A stretch of DNA of 17,653 bases. It comes from an uncultured Actinomycetes bacterium (GTDB taxonomy: Bacteria; Actinomycetota; Thermoleophilia; Solirubrobacterales; Solirubrobacteraceae). The stretch is from positions 1-17,653 of the forward strand of contig CALAQT010000013.1 of NCBI GenBank assembly GCA_937888775.1. Reading direction: 5' to 3'. Made by a program: the position numbers and the translations under genes. The notes below the pieces were generated by a model. That model was not told the origin of the DNA. It was given only the letters and a program-made list of their open reading frames with translations, and made no database searches. Below are positions 8,080 through 14,747 of the stretch, in pieces. The first letter of the stretch is position 1. Every line of letters starts with the position of its first letter.

Positions 8080-9079
8080 GAAAGCAGTGTCCCGAGCGCT
8101 TACCGACAGCTGGATCCTTGGCGGAGTGCAAATCCCCAACCGGGTCGTGCTCGCCCCGCTGGCGGGAATCGGCAACTGGTTCGTGCGCCTGCAGGCCAAG
8201 CGCCACGGGGCGGGCCTGGTGGTATCCGAGATGGTCTCGAGCTTCGCCGTGCACTATCGCAACGAGCGCACCTGCACCGAGCTGCTGCGCATCCACCCGG
8301 ATGAGCATCCGGTTTCGATCCAGCTGTTCGGTCACGACCCCGACGTGATGGCCTCGGCCGCCGAGCGCGTCGCCCAGGCGGGCGCCGATCTGATTGATCT
8401 GAACATGGGCTGTCCGGTGCCGAAGGTGTGCAAGACCGGCGCGGGCGCGGCGCTGCTAGGCGATCCAGACCGCGCGGTGGCGCTGGCCCGGGCTGCCGCG
8501 CGCGGCAGCGGCCTCCCGGTCACCGTCAAGCTGCGCTCGGGTCAGCGGCCGGGGGACTTGAGCGGGGTGGAGGTCGCGCGGCGCCTGGTGTACGAGGCGG
8601 GCGTCGCTGGGCTGTGCATCCACCCCCGTCATGCCTCCCAACGCCACAACGGTGCGCCGGACTACGAGCTGGCACGGGCGTTGGTGGAGGAACTGCCGGT
8701 GCCGGTGCTGATCTCCGGCGGCTTGCGCGATGCCGACCAGGCGCGGGAGGCATTTGAACAGACCGGGGCCGCCGGAGTGCTGCTGGCCCGCGGATCGCTG
8801 GGAAATCCGTGGCTGTTTGAGCAGGTGCTGGGCGTACGCGATGGCGAGCCCGAGCGCGAGGAGATCCTCGCCGAGCTCGACTGGGTGATCGATCGCGCCT
8901 GCGAGCACCTCGGCCCCGAGCGCGCCGGGCGCTACCTGCGCAAGTTCTATCCGTGGTACGTCGAGCGCCTCGGCGGCGGCAAGGCGCTGCAGTCCGAGCT
9001 GCAGCGGGCTCCGACGCTCCAGCAGGCGCGCGAGCTGATCGCCGGTGCGCCCTTCGGTTTCGTGGGCACTGGCGCATAG
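8078..9079 (+). CDS. dus: tRNA-dihydrouridine synthase
   Basis: This FMN enzyme reduces specific uridines in tRNA to dihydrouridine using NADPH. The 333-residue protein has the FMN-barrel start VVLAPLAGIGN, the hallmark LNMGCPVPKVCKTGAGAALL region with C118 as the expected catalytic cysteine, VKLRSG, HPRHASQRHNG (the HxR loop), LISGGL and ARGSLGNPWLF. It ends with a helical C-terminal domain (YLRKFYPWYV). I chose ATG 8078 because the conserved barrel begins 20 residues later; GTG 8087 is an alternative. Neither has a convincing ribosome-binding site. An open frame continues upstream to 7877 but lies over the divergent amidohydrolase and has no Dus-like sequence. Which tRNA positions it modifies cannot be inferred. 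Confidence 0.92.
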   Translation: MKAVSRALTDSWILGGVQIPNRVVLAPLAGIGNWFVRLQAKRHGAGLVVSEMVSSFAVHYRNERTCTELLRIHPDEHPVSIQLFGHDPDVMASAAERVAQAGADLIDLNMGCPVPKVCKTGAGAALLGDPDRAVALARAAARGSGLPVTVKLRSGQRPGDLSGVEVARRLVYEAGVAGLCIHPRHASQRHNGAPDYELARALVEELPVPVLISGGLRDADQAREAFEQTGAAGVLLARGSLGNPWLFEQVLGVRDGEPEREEILAELDWVIDRACEHLGPERAGRYLRKFYPWYVERLGGGKALQSELQRAPTLQQARELIAGAPFGFVGTGA

Positions 9080-9174
9080 ACCGTCGGTATGATTCCGGGG
9101 CGCTGAGCTGGGATACTCTCCAGCGGGGCTCGCGGCGCGGAACCTTCAAGCACGGAATAGGACGCGGGCACCAA

Positions 9175-10626
9175 ATGGGTGGTAGCCATGGGATGGCAAC
9201 GAGGCTCTGGATGGGCGCCCCGGTGTCAACCGCGCTGCTGGCCTTCGGGGGCGCCACGGCGGGTGCGTCGAGCGCGCTGGTCAAGGTCGGCTCCACGCCG
9301 GTCATCCCGCAAGGTGCGCGGGTGCTCGGCGCGCTGCCCTCCGCCAACGAGCTCGATCTGACGATCGCGCTGGCGCCCCAGGACCCGGCCGGCCTGCAGG
9401 CGCTCGCGACCGAGGTCTCAACGCCCGGCACGCCCCTGTTCCGCCATTACCTGAGTGTGTCGCAGTTCGCCCAGCAGTTCGGGGCTACACCGCTGCAGAT
9501 CGCGGCGGTGCAATCGACGCTGCGCTCCCAGGGGCTGGGTGTCGGCACGCCGACCGCCAACGACCTGACGATTCCGGTCACCGGCACGGCCGCCCAGGTG
9601 CAGAAGGCCTTCTCGGTGTCGGAGTCCCAGGTCAAGCTGCCGAGCGGACGGGTCGCCTACGCCAACGCGCAGGCGCCTACGCTGCAGTCGAGCATCGCGC
9701 GCTACGTCCAGGGCGTGATCGGGCTGGACAACGTGAATCCGGACCAGCCGGCGGGGATGAGCACCCAGACTCGGCCAACGGCCAAGTTGGCACGGGCTGC
9801 CGCGCGGCCCCACGTTCCGACCGGGGGTCCGCAGCCTTGCCCGAGCGCCACGGCTTTGCAACCAGGCGGGGGCCTGACCGCCGATGAGATCGCCACCGCT
9901 TACCAGTTCTCGGGGCTTTACGGTACGGGGGATCTGGGGGCCGGACAGACGATCGCGAGGTTCGAGGAGCAGCCTTACCGCCCGACCGACATCGCCACCT
10001 ACCAGGCGTGCTACGGCACCAGCACGTCGGTGACGAACGTCGACATCGCCGGCGGTCCGGGGCCATTCGCCGGCGCCGACCTCGAGTCGGCACTCGACAT
10101 CGAGCAGGCGATCGGGCTCGCGCCAAAAGCCAACATCCTCGTCTACGAGGGTCCGGACACGGCGACGGTGCAGATCATCTCCACGATCGTCTCCCAGGAT
10201 GTGGCCAAGGTCATCTCGAGCTCATACGGGCTCTGCGAGGCGCTCACGGGCGGGACGACCATCAACGCCGAGAATCTGCTGCTCCAGGAGGCGGCGCTGC
10301 AGGGGCAGTCGTTCTTCATCTCCTCCGGTGACAGCGGCTCGAACATGTGCTTTCAGGCCGACCAGACCAACACGACGCTGTCGGTCATCGATCCCGGCGG
10401 CCAGCCGTTTGCCACCGGTGTCGGGAGCACCACGCTGTTTGCCGACAGCGGCGGCAGTGCCGTCTTCTATACGCCGGGCTACACGCCGGTCCAGGGGGTC
10501 TGGAACGACGGGTTCGTGAACAACAAGGCGAGCGGGAGCGGTGGCGGCATCTCCAGCTCGTTCGCGATGCCGTCATACCAGGCGTCCGCTCCCCCGGCGC
10601 GAGCTCAGTCCGCCCAATCGAGTTGA
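9175..10626 (+). pseudogene. Truncated sedolisin (S53) serine-carboxyl protease
   Basis: A secreted acid protease of the kumamolisin/sedolisin type appears to have lost its end. A hydrophobic export signal (about residues 14-35 from ATG 9175) is followed by a pro-kumamolisin activation domain (FRHYLSVSQFAQQFGAT, then VQKAFSVSESQ) and then the protease domain. The E-x-x-x-D pair is present in ADLESALDIEQA, and SSGDSG carries the oxyanion-hole Asp. The frame then stops soon after FAMPSYQ. The GTS(A)xxP segment with the catalytic serine and the following calcium site, normally another 100 or more residues, is absent in all three forward frames up to the next gene. The 483-residue product is probably inactive, though the activation domain is complete. 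ATG 9193 is an alternative start. It lies 95 bases after dus. Confidence 0.75.
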
Positions 10627-10650
10627 TCCCGCCGGAGCCCGCCAGCTAGC

Positions 10651-10679
10651 GAGCCGCGGGGAAGCGAAGTTCGCGGCTC
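10651..10679 (+). terminator. Hairpin between truncated sedolisin and the E1 operon
   Basis: GAGCCGCG (10651-10658) and CGCGGCTC (10672-10679) form a perfect 8-bp GC-rich stem around a 13-base loop. It sits 25 bases after the truncated protease and 24 bases before the E1 alpha ATG. It could be a terminator for the upstream transcript or a leader structure of the operon. There is no T-tract immediately after the stem, although GTTGTTTT follows 8 bases later. Confidence 0.4.
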
Positions 10680-10703
10680 CAAGATCCGTTGTTTTGGTTA
10701 GAG

Positions 10704-11624
10704 ATGAGCACGATTACCGCCCCGGGCCTCGGCCCCGCAACCGAAACAGAAGACGAGACTCGCGACGAGCTGCTGTACCGGCGGATGCTGTCCATCCGCT
10801 GCTTCGAGGAGCGCTTGCTGGAGCTGTTCGAGACCGGACTGCTGAACGGCACCACCCACGCCTGCATCGGCCAGGAGGCCGACAGCGTCGCCGTGATGGA
10901 GCACCTCGGCGCGGATGATCACGTGTTCTCCAACCACCGCTGCCACGGCCACTACCTGGCCCGCACCGGTGACGCGCGGGGGCTGATGGCGGAGATCATG
11001 GGCCGTCCGGACGGCGTCTGCGGCGGGATCGGAGGCAGCCAGCACCTCGCAGCGCCCGGGTTCAAGTCCAACGGCGTCCAGGGCGGCATCGTTCCGGCCG
11101 CGGCCGGCATCGCGCTCGCCTATGAGCTGTCCGGCTCAAGCGCGATCAGCGCGGTGTTCATCGGGGATGGAACGCTTGGCGAAGGCCTCGTGTACGAGTC
11201 ACTCAACCTCGCCTCCTTGTGGCAGCTGCCGCTGCTGATCGTCCTGGAGGACAACGGCTGGTCGCAGAGCACGCCATCGCATCTGAACCTCGCGGGCAGC
11301 ATGCGCGGCCGCTTCGAGGCGTTCGGGATCGCGGTCGAGGAGGTCGACTCGACGGACGTACTCGAGATCGCTCCGGTGGCGGAGCGCGCGGTCTCGTTCG
11401 TCAGAGAGCAGCGCGCGCCGTGTGCGCTGGTCATCCACACCTACCGGCTCTGCCACCACTCCAAGAACGACGACAACCGACCCCGGGAGGAGGTCGAGGC
11501 CCGGTGGGGGCTCGATCCGCTCCTGATCCACGGTCGCCGTCTGATTCCTGCCGCTCGCGCGAAGATAGACGCTGAGGTCAGCGCCGGGATCGAGGAGATC
11601 GTCGCGGAGCTCACGGAGACATGA
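10704..11624 (+). CDS. 2-oxoacid dehydrogenase E1 component, alpha subunit
   Basis: This is the thiamine-diphosphate-binding half of an E1 (pyruvate, branched-chain or acetoin dehydrogenase type), which decarboxylates a 2-oxoacid and reductively acylates a lipoyl group. The 306-residue protein carries THACIGQEA, NHRCHGH (H78), GGIGGSQHL and the ThDP/magnesium motif running from G154-D155-G156 to N184 (GDGTLGEG ... LEDNG). Near the C-terminus HHSKNDDNRP (251-260) matches the ordered loop that clamps ThDP and meets the lipoyl domain. ATG 10704 is preferred to TTG 10689 because the acidic pre-domain starts there; no clear ribosome-binding site is seen. Its stop overlaps the E1 beta ATG (ATGA). 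The 2-oxoacid substrate cannot be deduced. Confidence 0.9.
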   Translation: MSTITAPGLGPATETEDETRDELLYRRMLSIRCFEERLLELFETGLLNGTTHACIGQEADSVAVMEHLGADDHVFSNHRCHGHYLARTGDARGLMAEIMGRPDGVCGGIGGSQHLAAPGFKSNGVQGGIVPAAAGIALAYELSGSSAISAVFIGDGTLGEGLVYESLNLASLWQLPLLIVLEDNGWSQSTPSHLNLAGSMRGRFEAFGIAVEEVDSTDVLEIAPVAERAVSFVREQRAPCALVIHTYRLCHHSKNDDNRPREEVEARWGLDPLLIHGRRLIPAARAKIDAEVSAGIEEIVAELTET

Positions 11625-12625
11625 TCTACGCCCGAGCACTAGGCGACGCCCTGCATCAGGCACTCGCCGAGAACGAGCAGGTGGTGGTCCTCGGCGAGGA
11701 CATCGCCGATCCCTACGGCGGCGCGTTCAAGGTCACTCGCGGGCTCAGCACCGCCTTCCCGAAGCGCGTGCGTACGACCCCGATCAGCGAGGCCGCGATC
11801 GCCGGCGTCGCCGCCGGGCTCGCGCTGGCCGGCTACCGGCCGATTGCCGAGGTCATGTTCGGCGACTTCCTCGCGCTGTGCTTCGACCAGATCCTCAACC
11901 ACATCACCAAGTACCAGGCGATGTACAACGGAAACGCCACGTGCCCGGTGGTGATCAGAACGCCGTCCGGCGGCGGTCGCGGCTACGGACCCACCCATAG
12001 CCAGAGCATCGAGAAGCACATGCTCGGAATTCCCCACCTGCGCGTGGTGGCCGGGTCGCTGCTGCACGATCCTGACGAGGTCCTGCGCCACCTGCTCGCC
12101 GACGACACGCCGGCGATTCACGTCGAGCACAAGCTACTGTACGCGCTCGACATGATCGAGCCCGGCCAGCTGATCGGCGCAACGGTGCAGTCCTGCGGTG
12201 GGCAGTCGGGCTTGCCGATGATCGCGGTGCGCTACGGACCCCGGTCCGAATGCACCGCGACCGTGATCGCCTACGGCTACCAGGCAGAGCTCGCACGGCG
12301 AGTCCAGGCGCGGCTGGCGCTCGAGGAGGAGATCTTCGTCGAGTTGCTCGTGACCGCGCAGCTCGCGCCGCTCGACCTCGACCCGATCCTGGATTCGGCC
12401 GCCGCGACCGGCGCGCTTGTCACGCTCGAGGAGGGCACGTCGGGCTGGTCATGGGGCACGGAGATCGCCGCGGAGGCCGGCAGGCGCCTGTTCGGCTCGC
12501 TACGCCGCCCGGTCGAGGTCGTTGCCAGCGGCAGCGACGTGATTCCGAGCTCGCGCGGACCCGAGCGTGACCTACTCGTCGGAGAGGAGCAGATCGAGGC
12601 TGCGATCCTCGCCGTAGCGGCATGA
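11621..12625 (+). CDS. 2-oxoacid dehydrogenase E1 component, beta subunit
   Basis: This is the partner of the preceding E1 alpha, forming an alpha2-beta2 heterotetramer with active sites at the interface. The 334-residue product starts with the usual YARALGDALHQALAEN, followed by VVVLGEDIADPYGGAFKVT. E57 in PISEAAIAGVAAGLALAG matches the Glu that protonates the thiamine pyrimidine. The PTHSQS segment (H126) matches the conserved His near the lipoyl channel. A transketolase-C-type domain follows (ATVIAYGYQAELARRV, then ALVTLEEG). ATG 11621 overlaps the upstream stop, and GGAG lies just upstream. The C-terminal stop overlaps the start of the lipoyl fusion gene, again as ATGA. All three products are therefore likely made in fixed proportion. 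Confidence 0.92.
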   Translation: MIYARALGDALHQALAENEQVVVLGEDIADPYGGAFKVTRGLSTAFPKRVRTTPISEAAIAGVAAGLALAGYRPIAEVMFGDFLALCFDQILNHITKYQAMYNGNATCPVVIRTPSGGGRGYGPTHSQSIEKHMLGIPHLRVVAGSLLHDPDEVLRHLLADDTPAIHVEHKLLYALDMIEPGQLIGATVQSCGGQSGLPMIAVRYGPRSECTATVIAYGYQAELARRVQARLALEEEIFVELLVTAQLAPLDLDPILDSAAATGALVTLEEGTSGWSWGTEIAAEAGRRLFGSLRRPVEVVASGSDVIPSSRGPERDLLVGEEQIEAAILAVAA

Positions 12626-13743
12626 TCGCCGTCACGATCCCGACAACCGACGTCAACAGCGAGTCCGCTGTCGTCGTGCGGTGGTATGTCGAGGACCGCA
12701 CCGAGGTGAGCGAGGGGCAGCCCCTCGTCGAGATCGAGACGAGCAAGGCGATCATCGACGTTCATGCGCCCGACAGTGGCGTGCTCCTGCGTCTGCGTGA
12801 CGACGGAGACCAGCTCAAAATCGATCAGCCGCTCGCCTATCTGTTCGAGACGCTCGAGACGCTCGAGCGCTACGACCAGGAGCGCTTGCAGGCCGCGTCG
12901 TCAGCCAGCGAGCACGCGGGCCGGATCACCGAGCCGGCGCGCCGGCGCGCCGGCGAGCTGGGCCTCGACATCGACCAGATCGCGCGCGGGACCGACGAGC
13001 TGGTGACGACCAAGGTCGTCGAAACGTTCGCGGCAGAAGCCGATGGGGCGGCCGGGATCGAGTTGCCGGATCCGCTCGAGGCGCGACCGGGCGTCCGGCG
13101 CTTGGTCGTGATCGGCGCCGGCCTCGGCGCAACGCAGGTGCTCGACATCCTGCTCCACGACGACGGCCTGCAGGCGATCGCCGTGGTCGACGACGACGCC
13201 TCGCACTTCGGCGACGTGGTCGACGGTGTGCCCGTGATCGGCGGCGTCGAGCGCGGGCTGGCCCTGTATGGGGAGGGCGCGTTCGACGCGGCTGTGATCT
13301 CGATCTCGACCTCCGTGACGGCGCGCACGCGCCTGCGGCAGCGCTGCGAGCAGGCCGGCCTGCCGCTTGCGAACGTGATCGACCCGACGGCGCGAATCGC
13401 CAGCGGCGTACAGATCGGCGCAGGCAACGTGATCTGCGCGAACTGTCACTTCGGCGTCGGGACCGTGATCGGCGAGAACAACTTCCTGTCTGCCTACAAC
13501 TCCTTCGACCACCACAGCAAACTGGGCAACGACATCTCGACCGGCCCGGGCTGCATGACCTCCGGTCTGGTCGAGCTCGGCGACCGCTGCCGCCTCGGGA
13601 CCGGCATCTTCATCGAGCCCCACGTGCACATCGGTGCCGGCGCCCAGATCGCCTCCGGCTCGGTGATCGTCTCCTCCGTCCCGCCGGACCACGCGGTCAA
13701 GACGCGCGTCGGCACGACCGCGGTCGTGCCGATCCGGTCATAG
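12622..13743 (+). CDS. Lipoyl domain - subunit-binding-like segment - NeuD/PglD-type acyltransferase fusion
   Basis: The 373-residue protein joins three modules. Residues 2-76 are a lipoyl domain; K42 in EIETSKA is the expected lipoylation site, unlike the E-A-M-K-M of biotin carriers. Residues about 99-138 (TEPARRRAGELGLDIDQIARG, then LVTTKVVE) resemble the E3/E1-binding domain of E2 proteins. Residues 155-373 match NeuD/PglD sugar acyltransferases: a Rossmann-like RRLVVIGAGLGATQVLDIL, VDGVPVIGG, then hexapeptide repeats (VQIGAGNVI, FGVGTVIGENNF, LVELGDRCRLG, HVHIGAGAQIASG). H297 in SFDHHSKLG aligns with the PglD catalytic His. A standard E2 catalytic domain (with HxxxD) is absent. Coupling to the E1 genes suggests the lipoyl arm delivers an acyl group to this acyltransferase; that is inference. 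The binding segment deviates from consensus and is less certain than the other two modules. Confidence 0.85.
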   Translation: MIAVTIPTTDVNSESAVVVRWYVEDRTEVSEGQPLVEIETSKAIIDVHAPDSGVLLRLRDDGDQLKIDQPLAYLFETLETLERYDQERLQAASSASEHAGRITEPARRRAGELGLDIDQIARGTDELVTTKVVETFAAEADGAAGIELPDPLEARPGVRRLVVIGAGLGATQVLDILLHDDGLQAIAVVDDDASHFGDVVDGVPVIGGVERGLALYGEGAFDAAVISISTSVTARTRLRQRCEQAGLPLANVIDPTARIASGVQIGAGNVICANCHFGVGTVIGENNFLSAYNSFDHHSKLGNDISTGPGCMTSGLVELGDRCRLGTGIFIEPHVHIGAGAQIASGSVIVSSVPPDHAVKTRVGTTAVVPIRS

Positions 13744-13982
13744 CGCCCGGCGCGGTGCCGGCGCCGCGGAGTGGCCCGCGCGGGCCCGTCGCGGGCTGCG
13801 GACACTCGCGGGCCGAGCTCGGCGAGCTGCTGCTGAGCGGCGACACCTGGACCGTGGCCTGACCTGGCGGTCGGGGGGCGGTGGGGTGCCAGGGCGCCGC
13901 GGGGGTTCGGGCCCGGGCGCCCGCCCGCAGGATGCACGCGCAGTTTGTTTCGAATAGCGACAGTTTCTGCGCTTGCGTCGTC
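13744..13982. other. Gap between the fusion gene and the IS remnant
   Basis: No convincing gene lies here. One forward frame stays open from the fusion gene's stop to TGA at 13859-13861 and ends in GELLLSGDTWTVA, which reads like a protein tail. It has no start and I recognise no family, so it may be a remnant or chance. The last 60 bases are noticeably poorer in GC (CAGTTTGTTTCGAATAGCGACAGTTT with GCGCAG/CTGCGC at its ends), which differs from the flanking coding DNA. Confidence 0.35.
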
Positions 13983-14002
13983 GGCTAGATGATTGATTCC
14001 AC
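13983..14002 (+). repeat. Left terminal inverted repeat of the IS remnant
   Basis: GGCTAGATGATTGATTCCAC matches the reverse complement of 14726-14745 at 18 of 20 positions. Similarity stops on both sides of these 20 bases, which places the element edge at or next to GGCTAG. Confidence 0.75.
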
Positions 14003-14085
14003 GGCGGGTGCCGCGTTGGAGGGGGTCTTTTGAGAAGAGGCCGAAGTCGGCGGTGGTCCAAAGGCATCGTCGACCAGGAGGCCAC

Positions 14086-14721
14086 GTGCACGCCGACCTC
14101 GACACTCTTCTCATCGCCGTTATTGCACGGAGGACGATCTCCTGCCCGAGCGGCGCGGGAACGCTCGTCGAAGGGTCACAGACGCGGAGGCCGTCACGCT
14201 GTGTGTGGCGCAGCCGATCATGGGCATCCCGTCCGATCGGCGTTTCCTCGCCGTGGCCGAGAAGCGGGTTTCTCATCTGTTCCCGAGCTGCCCCAGCAGC
14301 CCGGCTATCACAAGCCCCGGGCCCGCCTGGTCAGCACGATTGAGTGGCTGATCGGAATGTTCGCCGCCGACAGTGCCGGCTTCACAGACGACATCGTGCT
14401 GTTGGACTCCACCCCGGCGGAGTGCGGGCGCTCGCTTGAGACCGTCAGGCGCTCGGAGCTGGCCGACTGGGCCGGCTACGGCTCCTCGCGCAGCCATTCT
14501 CGGTTCTTCTGGGGGATGCGCCTGCGCCTGGCCGTCGCCCCGGACGGAACCCCGAGAGCATGGGCGCTGGTCGGCGCAGATCGCCCAGAGCGCGAAGCGC
14601 CCGGACGATCACCAACGTCTACGCCCGGATCGCCAGTCGCCTGCTCACACTCGCAGCCTGCATCACCCTCAACCACCAGCTCGGACGCCCGAGCCGCTCG
14701 CTCGTGGCCTACGTCGCCTGA
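14086..14721 (+). pseudogene. Transposase remnant, two frameshifts and an internal deletion
   Basis: A DDE transposase can be reassembled by changing frame. It starts at GTG 14086 (AGGAGG at 14076-14081), reading VHADLDTLLIAV. One base appears missing near 14121, after which the frame reads EDDLLPERRGNARRRVTDAE and IPSDRRFLAVAEKRVSHLFP. Another base is missing near 14285; then ELPQQPGYHK, VLLDSTPAECGRSLETVRRS and SRSHSRFFWGMRL follow, with the first catalytic Asp in LLDST. Near 14590-14600 the frame shifts again to the transposase end, SRLLTLAACITLNHQLGRPS, stopping at TGA 14719-14721. The jump from PERE to that tail skips the segment holding the remaining catalytic acids. The gene cannot make an active transposase. 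IS982 is the most likely family, from memory. Confidence 0.8.
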
Positions 14722-14725
14722 ACGG

Positions 14726-14745
14726 GTGGAATCAACCAGCTAGCC
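14726..14745 (-). repeat. Right terminal inverted repeat of the IS remnant
   Basis: The reverse complement, GGCTAGCTGGTTGATTCCAC, differs from the left repeat at two positions. Its outer edge is only two bases from the oxidase stop codon at 14748-14750. Confidence 0.75.
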
Positions 14746-14747
14746 CC

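Larger units (their letters stand above)
13983..14745 (+). mobile_element. Decayed IS element, IS982-like DDE transposase type
   Basis: A 763-bp remnant is bounded by imperfect 20-bp inverted repeats and contains a frameshifted transposase. Intact elements of this type are usually about 1 kb, so roughly 250-300 bases seem to be missing from the middle. I see no matching target-site duplication: the left flank ends GCGTCGTC and the right flank begins CCTTAGCC. It is adjacent to the stop of the oxidase gene on the right and lies 239 bases after the lipoyl fusion gene on the left. The family assignment rests on remembered transposase sequence and should be treated as provisional. Confidence 0.75.

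Noticed and set aside
8636..8690. HPRHASQRHNG in Dus instead of the textbook HGRTR loop
   Set aside because: Actinobacterial Dus proteins often have HPR or HAR variants here, and the catalytic Cys and FMN motifs are intact, so this is not evidence of a changed function.
12933..12954. A 22-base perfect GC palindrome inside the lipoyl fusion gene
   Set aside because: It is made of GCCGGCGC steps encoding Pro-Ala-Arg-Arg-Arg-Ala-Gly in the binding-like segment; chance in GC-rich codons explains it.
13744..13861. Forward open stretch ending in GELLLSGDTWTVA considered as a gene remnant
   Set aside because: It has no start codon with a ribosome-binding site and no recognised family; it is too short to support.
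13494..14276. A 260-codon minus-strand frame spanning the end of the lipoyl fusion gene and the IS
   Set aside because: It crosses unrelated features, including the left inverted repeat, and has no protein family character.
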